Positions 55,815 to 64,000 of a stretch of DNA of 64,000 nucleotides are shown here, piece by piece (position 1 is the first letter of the stretch; every line of letters starts with the position of its first letter). Source of the DNA: Methylomonas aurea (GTDB lineage Bacteria; Pseudomonadota; Gammaproteobacteria; Methylococcales; Methylomonadaceae); NCBI RefSeq assembly GCF_024505045.1, contig NZ_JANIBM010000015.1:1-64000 (forward strand). Direction: 5' to 3'. The notes under the pieces are model-generated. The model saw only the letters and a list, made by a program, of their open reading frames with translations. It did no database searches and was not told the origin of the DNA. Made by a program: the position numbers and the translations under genes.

Positions 55815-56244
55815 GCGCGAGCGGCTGTTTTCCGTGTTCTTAAGGCGTATTTGTACGGATTGTTTCGGGATGCCGCAGACGATATGCTGCCGATCTCCGG
55901 CGGCACCGGTTCGGCGCAGATAAAAACCTTGGGAAGGCAGAGCCTCTGTGCTAACGTCGTCACACCCAAGTTCTACTTTGTCAGTTTAAGGCCAACGCCG
56001 TCATGCCCGCCAGGGAACGGGTATCCAGTGCCGTGGATGGCAAGCTTCGATCCATCCGGGGTACCTGGAGTTCGGCACCGGTAACAGCGGGACAGCGAAT
56101 TCCTGCCGAAACGACGAGCAGCTTCGAGCATCTGGCAAATTAGAGATAGTGACGATTTTGTAAAGCTTTTCGCCCGAACCTAAAGCAAAGCTGTTTCGGC
56201 GCGAAGGTTTCAATTCAGCGGCAGTGGTGCAAGGGGGGGCGGGC
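55774..56244. other. 471-base intergenic region
   Basis: After the hairpin at the ABC gene end I see no gene. The middle carries an imperfect palindromic element (56006-56091, listed separately). The right end supplies a G-rich stretch (AAGGGGGGGCGGG) just before the CFI-box gene start. No clear promoter was found. Confidence 0.4.
56000..56100. repeat. Imperfect palindromic intergenic element
   Basis: Three nested arm pairs occur in order: CCCGC (56006) with GCGGG (56087), TGCCG (56029) with CGGCA (56073), and GGATGG (56035) with CCATCC (56052). The left edge GTCATGCCCGCCAGGGAACG followed by GGTATCCAG resembles the GTCATTCCCGC...GGGAATCCAG dispersed repeats of many proteobacteria. Only one copy is in this window, so its repetitive nature is not shown here. 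Confidence 0.5.
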
Positions 56245-57189
56245 ATGAACGGCCATAGCGACAATCAACCGAAGCCGGATTTCTCGACACGGTTATGCCT
56301 ATTTACCATTTTGCTGGTGGCTTGGCTTTGCAGCGGCGGTGTCCAAGCGCAGGAGCCGACAACGAGGCAGCGGGTATTGGCGCCACGCGTGCAGCCTTTG
56401 TCGACCGAAACCCAACAACCGCAAACCGTCCAGCCGCAGCCAATCCAAATCCAGCAGCAAGCGCCGGCGAGCCAACCCGCGCTGCAACGTTTGCCGGAAA
56501 GAACCACGGTGCAATCGCCGCAGTTGTCGCAACAACAGTTCCGGCTAAGGAAGGAGCTCGAAGAATTGAACCGGCGGAAAAAGCTGTTGGAACAACAAGC
56601 TTTGAGCTCCAGAATCCAACTCGATCAAAAACAGGCGCAATTGCAGCAAGCCAACCAGCCGCAGCTCAAACAAAGGCTGCAGTTGGAGATCGATCGGATC
56701 AACTCGCATTTGATCGATTTGCAACGGGGCTTGGAAGGTGTGGACCAACAACGGCAAACCCTGATGATGCAATTGACCGGTAGCAGCGACCATCCCGACG
56801 ATGTCGAGCATTTACCGCCCGGCCAGCAAACAAGCGCCGAAGACCCCAAACGCTGGAATCCGGAGGGCCGGCAAAACATGTGTTTCATTGCCACGGCGGC
56901 TTACGGCAGCCCGCTGGCGCAGGAAGTGGTGACGCTGAAACGTTTTCGGGATCGGTATTTGCTGCAGTATCGGTTGGGGCGCGTATTCGTGGATTTTTAC
57001 TACCGGCATTCGCCGCCGATTGCCGGCTATATCGCCCAACATCAGTCCGCTCGCACCGTCACCCGGATGCTGCTTTGGCCGGTGGTCGCCGCGCTGAAAC
57101 ACCCTGTCGTATTTTTACTTAGCCTGATTCTGGCGCTGGCGGCCTGGTATAAGATTTTTCGCAAACCGGCTATTACCGCCATGGCTTAA
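56245..57189 (+). CDS. Exported or membrane-anchored CFI-box-CTERM protein, Gln-rich coiled coil
   Basis: I start at the ATG at 56245 ([20 protein letters not shown], 314 residues) behind a G-rich stretch; a GTG 21 bases upstream is the alternative. A hydrophobic N-terminal segment ([17 protein letters not shown]) looks like a signal peptide. Next come a Gln/Pro-rich region, a coiled coil (about 90-180) and the C-terminal CFI box [20 protein letters not shown] with [20 protein letters not shown], then a last membrane segment. The function of CFI-box proteins is unknown. The TPR-CHAT gene follows after 8 bases, suggesting joint action. Confidence 0.78.
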   Translation: MNGHSDNQPKPDFSTRLCLFTILLVAWLCSGGVQAQEPTTRQRVLAPRVQPLSTETQQPQTVQPQPIQIQQQAPASQPALQRLPERTTVQSPQLSQQQFRLRKELEELNRRKKLLEQQALSSRIQLDQKQAQLQQANQPQLKQRLQLEIDRINSHLIDLQRGLEGVDQQRQTLMMQLTGSSDHPDDVEHLPPGQQTSAEDPKRWNPEGRQNMCFIATAAYGSPLAQEVVTLKRFRDRYLLQYRLGRVFVDFYYRHSPPIAGYIAQHQSARTVTRMLLWPVVAALKHPVVFLLSLILALAAWYKIFRKPAITAMA

Positions 57190-57197
57190 TCGGCGCC

Positions 57198-60011
57198 ATG
57201 GCGACCGCAATTCGTTTGTCCGGTTTGCCCCGCGCCGCAGTGGTCGGGCTGCTGATGTTGTGCTGGGTCGCGAGCGGATGTAATTTGCCGCTAACCGCGG
57301 ATAACGCCGATTATCCGGACGACTCGGCAGCGCAAGCCGCGGCTGGAAACGGCTGGTTTAGCCAGGCGCAGCGCCTGCGCGACCTGGGCTATCGGGAATA
57401 TCAGGCGCAAAACTACGAACAAGCGCTGAACTATTATCGGCAAGCGCTGGATTTGGCCGCCGCTACCGAGCCTGCCGAATTTAGCGGCGATCTGTTTTAC
57501 AAAATCGGCCGTACCCACCTAAAACTCCAACAATTCGCACAGGCCGCCGCCGCCTTTGACAACGGCCTGAAGCAATACGATAGCGGGCAGCCGCATCAGC
57601 TGGCGATATTGCACAACATGTTGGGTACCACCTACAGAAAGTTAGGTTCGATCGATCAGGCCAGGGAACATTTGGACCAGGCGTTAGCGCTGAGGCGCTC
57701 AGTGGCCGACGGCTTGGGCGAGGCCAGGACGCTCGGCAATTTGGGTCTAACTTATCTGGCGCAGGGACGTTACGCCAAAGCTCTGGCAATCTATCGCCAA
57801 GCCCAACAACGGTTTTCAGAATTGCAGGACGTGCCGGTACACGACGCCGGCACCATCCTCAGCAATATCAGTTCGGTTTATGCCGAAATGGGCCAATACG
57901 CCAAGGCTTTGGCTTACCAACAGCAAGCCTTGGCTATTTTTCAAAGCGCCGACGACCAAGCCGACATCGCTGCCGCTTACCATAACCTCGGTTACATTTA
58001 CGCCGAGCAAAACGACCGCCAGGCCGCAATCGCAGCCTTCGAGCGGGCCATCGCCATTCGCACCCAACTCGAAGACCGCTTCGGCGTCGCCGAAACCCGC
58101 AACAATCTCGGTCTGGCGCTGAGCGACCAGCAAAACCACAAGCAAGCGCTCGCTGTGTTGGCGAGTGCGCTCGAGGTATTGCAGCAGCTCGGCACCCGTA
58201 AGCAAGTCGGTGCGACTTATGACAGTATCGGTAGCGTTTACGCCCGTACCGGCGACTTGGAGGCGGCATTTAACGCCTATTTGCAAGCGCTGGCGATCTG
58301 GCGCGAAACCGACGACCGGGACAATGCGCGCATTACGCTGGGTAACATCGGCGCCCTTTTCGAGCGCAACAATCAACAGAGTTTGGCTATCGCGTTTTAC
58401 AAACAGTCGGTCAATATCAGCGAACGGATACGCAATGAGCTGAAGGCCATGCCCGAACAGGACCAAAAGGCCTATTTGGCCCGAGTGCAAGGCTTTTACC
58501 GGAGCTTGGCCGACTTATTGCTGCGCCAGGATCGCGTTATCGAAGCCCAGCAGGTGCTGGATTTATTGAAAGTGCAGGAAGCGGCCGATTTTCTGGGGCC
58601 GGTGCGCGGCAATCGAAATACCGATCAAGGCGTTGCGGAGTTGCCGGCGGAACAAGACATCTTCAAAAACTATGCTGCCTTGGAACAACAGGCCATAACC
58701 GGCGCACGCGCTTTGGCGGCCTTGGAACAGATCGGTCGCGACCGCTGGAGCCCGGAGCAGCAACAGCAGTGGCTGGCGTTGGACAAACAGCGGCGCAGCC
58801 TGCAAAGAGCCTTTACCAGCTTTGTCGAAAGCGAGGAAGTCCGGGCCTTGGTCGACAAACTCGGCCACGAGGCACGCAGCCAGATGCCGGCCTTGGCCCA
58901 ATTGCGGCCGCTGCAGGACAATTTGGCCCGCTTGGGCGGGCAGGCGGTTTTGCTGTATCCGTTGGTGTTGCAAGATCGCCTGGAAATCGTGCTGGCCAAT
59001 GCGCTGAGTCCGCCGCTGCATATCTCGGTGCCGGTCGGCCGGGAAACCCTGAACCGGGCGGTCGCGGATCTTCGCAGCGCCTTGACCCGGCGCCAGGACG
59101 ACGTCGAGCAACGGGCGCAAGCCTTATACGGTTGGCTGGTAAAACCGATAGAACACCACCTGAAGCAGATCGGCGCCAAAACCATACTGTATGCGCCCGA
59201 CGGCGTATTGCGCTACATCCCGTTGGCGGCCTTGCACGACGGCCGGCAATGGCTGGCGCAACGCTTCAACAGCGTTAACATAACCGCCTTCTCTCTGACG
59301 GAACTGGAGACGCGGCCGATTCGCGAGCCCAAGTTGCTGGCCGCAGCTTTCGCCAGCGGCGATTACGATTTCACGCTGGGCGACCGCCACTTCGAATTCG
59401 CCGGACTGCCGTTTGCCGGCGCCGAGGTCAACGATTTGGCGGCCTTGTATCCGGGGACTCTGAAGCTGATCGATCGCAATTTCAGTCCCGATGCAGTGGT
59501 GCCGGAACTGAGCCGGTTCAACATCGTGCATTTTGCCACGCATGCCGCGCTGGTTTCCGGCAAGCCCGACGAATCGTTCATCCTGTTCGGCAACGGCGAA
59601 CGCGTCACGGTCGACCAGGTCAAGTACGAATGGTCGCTGCGCAATGTCGATCTGATAGCCCTGAGCGCCTGCGAAACTGCGTTGGGATCGTTACTGGGCC
59701 AAGGCGAGGAGATTTTGGGTTTGGGTTTTTTGATGGAAAGCGCGGGCGCTCGCGCCACGCTGGCTTCGCTGTGGTCGGTCGACGACGGCGGCACCCAAGC
59801 CTTGATGAGCCAATTTTATCGTGGGTTGCGACAGTCCGGAGTTTCCAAAGCCGAAGCCCTGCGCCAGGCACAGTTGAGCCTGATAAGCGGCGCTGCCGGG
59901 GCCCAGTCCACGGCAGGGCGGGGCGTGCAACTGGGCGATGCCGGCAGCGCCGTTTCCTTCAAGCACCCTTACTACTGGGCTCCGTTTATCATGATCGGCA
60001 ACGGCCTTTGA
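57198..60011 (+). CDS. TPR-CHAT protein, predicted lipoprotein peptidase
   Basis: The 937-residue product starts with a signal segment ending in a lipobox-like VASGC near residue 28. Residues about 55-430 form TPR units (YRQALDLAAATEPAEFSGDL, HNLGYIYAEQNDRQAAIAAF). Residues about 620-937 form a CHAT (caspase-like) domain (ILYAPDGVLRYIPLAALHDG) with the dyad His782 in IVHFATHAAL and Cys825 in LSACETALGS, both present, then GARATLASLWSVDD. CHAT domains are clan CD proteases, such as separase-like TPR-CHAT of type III-E CRISPR; no CRISPR genes are nearby. A lipidated, envelope-facing CHAT enzyme is uncommon. Partner may be the CFI-box protein just upstream. Confidence 0.85.
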   Translation: MATAIRLSGLPRAAVVGLLMLCWVASGCNLPLTADNADYPDDSAAQAAAGNGWFSQAQRLRDLGYREYQAQNYEQALNYYRQALDLAAATEPAEFSGDLFYKIGRTHLKLQQFAQAAAAFDNGLKQYDSGQPHQLAILHNMLGTTYRKLGSIDQAREHLDQALALRRSVADGLGEARTLGNLGLTYLAQGRYAKALAIYRQAQQRFSELQDVPVHDAGTILSNISSVYAEMGQYAKALAYQQQALAIFQSADDQADIAAAYHNLGYIYAEQNDRQAAIAAFERAIAIRTQLEDRFGVAETRNNLGLALSDQQNHKQALAVLASALEVLQQLGTRKQVGATYDSIGSVYARTGDLEAAFNAYLQALAIWRETDDRDNARITLGNIGALFERNNQQSLAIAFYKQSVNISERIRNELKAMPEQDQKAYLARVQGFYRSLADLLLRQDRVIEAQQVLDLLKVQEAADFLGPVRGNRNTDQGVAELPAEQDIFKNYAALEQQAITGARALAALEQIGRDRWSPEQQQQWLALDKQRRSLQRAFTSFVESEEVRALVDKLGHEARSQMPALAQLRPLQDNLARLGGQAVLLYPLVLQDRLEIVLANALSPPLHISVPVGRETLNRAVADLRSALTRRQDDVEQRAQALYGWLVKPIEHHLKQIGAKTILYAPDGVLRYIPLAALHDGRQWLAQRFNSVNITAFSLTELETRPIREPKLLAAAFASGDYDFTLGDRHFEFAGLPFAGAEVNDLAALYPGTLKLIDRNFSPDAVVPELSRFNIVHFATHAALVSGKPDESFILFGNGERVTVDQVKYEWSLRNVDLIALSACETALGSLLGQGEEILGLGFLMESAGARATLASLWSVDDGGTQALMSQFYRGLRQSGVSKAEALRQAQLSLISGAAGAQSTAGRGVQLGDAGSAVSFKHPYYWAPFIMIGNGL

Positions 60012-60237
60012 TTCGAACACGCCACGTCGGCCGAGCAGGTGCGTAGTGGGTACTTGCTCGGACGTTATAAAGGACAAGGTTTAACACGGTACCGGGTAAT
60101 CTGCAGTAAACCGAATCATTGCCAAGCCTAGCTGGTTGCGGCCTCTGGTCAATCCGCGTGCTGCGGCGGAATACGGCCGACCTTGCCTAACCTTGACGAA
60201 GGGGGGGCAAAGCCGCCGTCCGCGGGCCTTGAATTGG

Positions 60238-63200
60238 TTATGCGAAAAATATTTCATTCACTTGCTGTACGCTAAGCGGCCTGGCAAACAAATAACCTTG
60301 CGCTTCATCGCAACCTAACTGCTGGAGCAGTTCCGCCTGCTGCTCGGTTTCCACGCCTTCGGCGATGGAGCGTATTTTTAAGCTGCGCGCCAGGTTAATC
60401 ACGGCGAACACCATTGCCTCATCGTCGGGATTGCCCGGTACATCGCGCACGAACGACTGGTCGATCTTCAGTTTATCCACCGCGAAGCGTTTCAAATAAC
60501 TCAAGCTGGAATAACCGGTACCGAAATCGTCGATCGCAAACTGGACGCCGATTGTTTGCAGCGCCCGCATCACCGTCAGTACGTTGTCCGGGTCGGCTAC
60601 CAGGATCGATTCGGTCAACTCCAGTTCCAAATAATGCGGCGGCAAGCCGCTATCCGCCAAACAGGCCTGTACCAGTTCGAGCAGGTTGTTGCGGGCGAAT
60701 TGGGCATAAGAAACATTCACCGCCACCGTGATCGGCCGGCCTTGCTCGAGCCAGGCTTTGGCCTGAAAACAGGCCTGGCGCATGACGAAGTAGCCCAAGT
60801 CGACAATGAAGCCGCTGTCTTCGGCCACTTCGATGAATTCGCCGGGGGCGATCAGGCCCATGTTCGGATGCTGCCAGCGAAGCAAGGCTTCGAAACCGAT
60901 CAGCGAACGGTCAGCCAGAGAAAACTGCGGCTGGTAGCAAAGAAAAAATTGGCCGAGTCCCAAACCCTGGCGCATTGCCGTTTCCAATTGCATGCGCCGC
61001 GCAATTTGCTGGTTCATGGCTTCGGTAAAGAATTGATAATTATTGCGGCCGCGCGACTTCGCTTGATACAACGCAGTGTCGGCGTTTTTCAGCAAGGTAT
61101 CGAAGTCGTTGCCGTCGTCCGGGCAGATGCTGATGCCAATACTGCACGACAAGTTAAAAACGGTTTGTTCGATCTCGAACGGCAAGGCCAGGCTCGCCAA
61201 GATTTTTTGCGAGACATCTCCTAAATTTGCCGGATTATCGACATCGCTCAATAGCACGACGAATTCGTCGCCACCGATGCGGCTAACGGTATCCGCATCG
61301 CGAACGCCCTCCGCCAAACGGCGGGCCGCTTCTTGCAACAACAAATCGCCGGCGGGATGGCCCAATGTATCGTTGATATTTTTGAAATGATCCAAATCCA
61401 GGTACAACATACCGGCCAAGGTCTTTTCCCGCTGGCTGCGCGCGCGAATTTGTTGAAACCGGTCGCGCAACAGGATGCGGTTAGGCAGACCGGTCAATGC
61501 GTCGTGATGGGCCAGATGTTCGATGCGGCGTTGGGCTTCGATCCTTTCGCTGATATCCATGAACATGCCGATATAAGCCGACATCTCGCCCTGTGCATTT
61601 CTGACCGCACTGATGCCTAACCATTGCGGATAAATGCGGCCGTCCTCGCGCCGGTTCCAGATTTCGCCCTGCCAGTGGCCGTTGGCGGCTATTTCTTCCC
61701 ACATGGCCCGGTAAAAGTCTTCGGAATGCATATTCGATTTGAGAATACGCGGTGTTTTTCCGAGCACAGCCTCCATCGGATACCCGGTTATCTCGGTAAA
61801 TGCGTGGTTGACCGATAAAATATGCGTATCCGGATCGGTGATCATGACTGCCTCCTTGCTGGAGCGGAACACTTGGGCGTGTAACTCCAGCAGGTGTTGG
61901 GCGCGGTTACGCTGCAACAACGCCCAGGTGTTGTTGGCAACCATCTCCACCACCGTTGCGTCGCCTTGATCGTAAGGCGTCTGTTTGTTGCCCACCCCTA
62001 TGATCATGACCACCTGCCCGGCATCGATGACCGGCACGCTCATGTGCCGCGACAACATGGTGTGGCCGTCGGGCAGGCCGTGCTTATCGACCAACGCCTG
62101 GTAGTCGTTGTGGATCACCGTTCGGCGTTGGCGAAAGCAGTCGGCCCAGACCCCGGCCCGGGAAATCGGATAATGGCGGTCGTGCGTCGCGTCGCAATTG
62201 CGTAATGTGTTTTCCGACCAGCCGCCTAGCGTCAATGTCTCTTGGTCGGTATTGATGAAATGCACATAGGCGATTTCGCTGCCGGTTAGGCTCTCGGCCT
62301 GCTCTAAGGCAAAACCTAGCAACTCGGCTTCCGTCATGCTGTGCGCCTGAGTAGTCAGCCTAAGCAAACTCTGATTGCGCCTGACCGCCAGTTCGCGCTC
62401 CTGTTCGACATACAAACGGTTACAGAAACGGGCGATCAGTTCGGCCAAGCCATCGACAAACTGCTGTTCTTCCTTGAAAAACGGGCCTTGATCCAACGGA
62501 TTGTGCGGCTTGTCGTAGCCTACGCTGATCTCGCCCGGCGGCCCATGGTCCAATATGATAGGGCTTTTCAGTGCGGCCAGTATGCGGTTGGCGCCGGCTG
62601 TTTGAATTTGTTGCCCTTGCAGTTGAATCCGCACTTGCGTGTCGTCCGGATAGAGCATGCCGGGCGGAATCAAAACCAACAGCTGAGCGAAGAAAGTCTC
62701 CCGGTCCGTTGTCAGGTGCGCCAAGCGCGATACCGCATAAATGGCGCGCAACTCTTTGACGCGCTCCCTTAGCTCCAGCGATTGTCGCTGCAACTGCAAG
62801 TCGCGGTCCAACAGCGCCTGTTCCGTCTTTTTGCGCTGCCCAATGTCCTCGATGATCGCCACGCAATAATCGAGTGAACCGTCGAATTTGCGAACCGTGT
62901 TGACCGCAATGTGCGCTTCTAGGATCGAGCCATCCTGGCGCACGAAGCGCTTATCCATCTGATAGGCGTCGATTTCCTGGTTCAGCAAGCGTTGAAATTG
63001 CGCCAACTCCGGCTCGATGTCGTCGGGGTGGGTGATTTCCAGCCAAGTCATTCGACAAAGCGCCTCGCGCCCATAACCCAACATCCGGCAGAGTTTGTCG
63101 TTCACTTCGATCCAGCCTTTATCGGGGCTGGTGGAGGTCATGCCTACCGGCGACGAATCGAAATAGGCCATGAAGTGGCGGCGACTGGCTTCCAGCGCGC

Positions 63201-63798
63201 TGCGCTGCGCCAGGTATTGGGTCTGATCGACGATCGAGATCAACAACTCGTTGTAACGCTCGTTATCAGTGCCGAGCAATACGCCGTGCAAATCGCCGAT
63301 AAAGACCTTTTTATCGGCCGATCGCAAACCCACTTGCGTCAATTGCGCCTTGCCCAGATCCAAAATTCGTTGCAAGAATTGGCGCAGCCGGGCATGGTCC
63401 TGGGATTGCACAAGATTAGGCAAAAAGTGCGAACGCAGATGCTTGCGCGTCAGACTAAAGCATTGCTCGGCTTCATCGTTGCACTCACGGATAATGCCCA
63501 TCGGATCCACCACCAAGACCGGCAGCGGCAAGCTGGCAAACAATCGGCTGAAACGGCGCATGGCATCTTCAGCATGCAGTTGGCTTTGTCGGAGTTCCTC
63601 ATTCTGAATTTCCAATTCCGCCTGGTAAATTTTCAGGTCCTCGACCATGTCGGGAATATTGGCTTCCCCGCGTTCTACTGCTTGCAACGCGAAGTCGAAA
63701 TCGCCGTCGCGCAGCGCTTTCAATGCCCGCTGGCGGTGCAACTCGATATCGTGTTTGGCAGCTTGTTGTTCCGGATTGTCGGAGCGGCGCTTAACCAT
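60238..63798 (-). CDS. PAS-GAF-PAS-GGDEF-EAL cyclic-di-GMP signalling protein
   Basis: This is a large cytoplasmic sensor that can make and/or break cyclic-di-GMP. I prefer the ATG at 63798 (MVKRRSDNPEQQAAKHDIEL, 1186 residues), which overlaps the upstream PAS gene by 8 bases; an ATG at 63837 is possible. Order: helical N-terminus with coiled coil, PAS (about 75-190), PAS (about 205-330), GAF-like regions (about 370-630), PAS (about 640-760), GGDEF with intact RIGGDEFVVLLSD near 838 and EAL with GFEALLRW near 966 and DDFGTGYSSLSYL near 1086. Both catalytic motifs look intact, so activity direction cannot be read off. No membrane segment was seen. Confidence 0.92.
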   Translation of the reverse strand: MVKRRSDNPEQQAAKHDIELHRQRALKALRDGDFDFALQAVERGEANIPDMVEDLKIYQAELEIQNEELRQSQLHAEDAMRRFSRLFASLPLPVLVVDPMGIIRECNDEAEQCFSLTRKHLRSHFLPNLVQSQDHARLRQFLQRILDLGKAQLTQVGLRSADKKVFIGDLHGVLLGTDNERYNELLISIVDQTQYLAQRSALEASRRHFMAYFDSSPVGMTSTSPDKGWIEVNDKLCRMLGYGREALCRMTWLEITHPDDIEPELAQFQRLLNQEIDAYQMDKRFVRQDGSILEAHIAVNTVRKFDGSLDYCVAIIEDIGQRKKTEQALLDRDLQLQRQSLELRERVKELRAIYAVSRLAHLTTDRETFFAQLLVLIPPGMLYPDDTQVRIQLQGQQIQTAGANRILAALKSPIILDHGPPGEISVGYDKPHNPLDQGPFFKEEQQFVDGLAELIARFCNRLYVEQERELAVRRNQSLLRLTTQAHSMTEAELLGFALEQAESLTGSEIAYVHFINTDQETLTLGGWSENTLRNCDATHDRHYPISRAGVWADCFRQRRTVIHNDYQALVDKHGLPDGHTMLSRHMSVPVIDAGQVVMIIGVGNKQTPYDQGDATVVEMVANNTWALLQRNRAQHLLELHAQVFRSSKEAVMITDPDTHILSVNHAFTEITGYPMEAVLGKTPRILKSNMHSEDFYRAMWEEIAANGHWQGEIWNRREDGRIYPQWLGISAVRNAQGEMSAYIGMFMDISERIEAQRRIEHLAHHDALTGLPNRILLRDRFQQIRARSQREKTLAGMLYLDLDHFKNINDTLGHPAGDLLLQEAARRLAEGVRDADTVSRIGGDEFVVLLSDVDNPANLGDVSQKILASLALPFEIEQTVFNLSCSIGISICPDDGNDFDTLLKNADTALYQAKSRGRNNYQFFTEAMNQQIARRMQLETAMRQGLGLGQFFLCYQPQFSLADRSLIGFEALLRWQHPNMGLIAPGEFIEVAEDSGFIVDLGYFVMRQACFQAKAWLEQGRPITVAVNVSYAQFARNNLLELVQACLADSGLPPHYLELELTESILVADPDNVLTVMRALQTIGVQFAIDDFGTGYSSLSYLKRFAVDKLKIDQSFVRDVPGNPDDEAMVFAVINLARSLKIRSIAEGVETEQQAELLQQLGCDEAQGYLFARPLSVQQVNEIFFA

Positions 63799-64000
63799 GA
63801 CGTCGTCCCGCTTCCACCCAGGCGGTGATATTGACATGGCTGACCACCACCTCGCCGGCCGGGTGGCGCACCGGTGTCGCGTGCATCAGAAACCAGCGGC
63901 GTTCGGTCGGCGAATGGCAAGGGTATTCGATGGAAAAGTGCTGTTCCTCGCCGCTCAAAACGCGACGGATGCCTTCCAGTACCCGCCGCGCCACGGGGGA
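63791..64000 (-). CDS. PAS-domain protein, C-terminal end (start outside window)
   Basis: The frame is open to the window edge. The last 69 residues read as the end of a PAS domain with EYPCHSPTERRWFLMHATPV and EVVVSHVNITAWVEAGRR, the pattern seen in PAS sensor modules of chemotaxis CheB/CheR fusions and hybrid kinases. Its stop overlaps the start region of the GGDEF-EAL gene by 8 bases, so the two are probably translated together. The rest of the protein cannot be judged. Confidence 0.75.
   Translation of the reverse strand, partial: SPVARRVLEGIRRVLSGEEQHFSIEYPCHSPTERRWFLMHATPVRHPAGEVVVSHVNITAWVEAGRRHG

Noticed and set aside
57198-60011. TPR-CHAT as part of a type III-E (gRAMP/Craspase) CRISPR system
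   Set aside because: There are no gRAMP or other cas genes and no array in the window, and the protein carries an export signal.

Overview
The window comes from a gammaproteobacterium. The ribosomal protein order and sequences (tuf, then the S10, spc and alpha blocks) are gammaproteobacterial. The mix of VPLPxA-type sorting tails, a Calvin-type class II aldolase, GT41 (SPINDLY) glycosyltransferases and polar-flagellum genes would fit a methanotroph of the Methylococcales (Methylomonas-like). That placement is an inference from gene content, not from a marker search.

Layout. Bases 1-13837 hold the end of tuf and an uninterrupted ribosomal superoperon (S10 to L17 with secY and rpoA), closed by an intrinsic terminator. 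Bases 13920-17791 hold housekeeping genes: a deoxyinosine-type DNA glycosylase and a GapA/Epd-family dehydrogenase (minus strand), an Smr-domain protein, and surE-pcm (plus strand). Bases 17842-32773 (minus strand) hold the most unusual block: a 2646-residue Thr/Ser/Ala/Leu/Gln-rich protein made almost wholly of octapeptide repeats with an RTX-like C-terminus, followed downstream by two large GT41-type TPR glycosyltransferases, one of them fused to two FkbM methyltransferase domains. Bases 33113-44959 (plus strand) read away from it as one tight gene string: a complete type I secretion system (PrtD-type ABC protein, HlyD-type adaptor, TolC-type channel), an Hsp70-family ATPase overlapping the tolC-like gene, four legionaminic-acid genes (legF, legB, legC, legG) and a membrane cytochrome c.

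Bases 44953-50118 hold a class II fructose-bisphosphate aldolase (minus), a VPLPxA-CTERM exported protein behind a possible sigma-54 promoter, and the remaining nonulosonic acid genes (legI, legH-type, ptmE-type). Bases 50130-53761 form a flagellar filament cluster (flagellin, flaG, fliD, fliS, fliT-like) behind a near-consensus sigma-28 promoter. Bases 53956-60011 hold an ABC exporter, a CFI-box membrane protein and a TPR-CHAT lipoprotein. The end (60238-64000) holds a PAS/GAF/GGDEF/EAL cyclic-di-GMP protein and the edge of an upstream PAS gene, both on the minus strand.

Working model. The repeat protein is probably exported by the adjacent type I system. Its Thr/Ser-dense octads are plausible acceptors for the two GT41 enzymes, and the FkbM domains could O-methylate the attached sugar. 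CMP-legionaminic acid made by genes in the same secretion operon could decorate this surface protein, the flagellin, or both. The neighbourhood is seen directly in the sequence; the acceptor-enzyme link is inference. No tRNA, rRNA, CRISPR array, insertion sequence or prophage was recognised.
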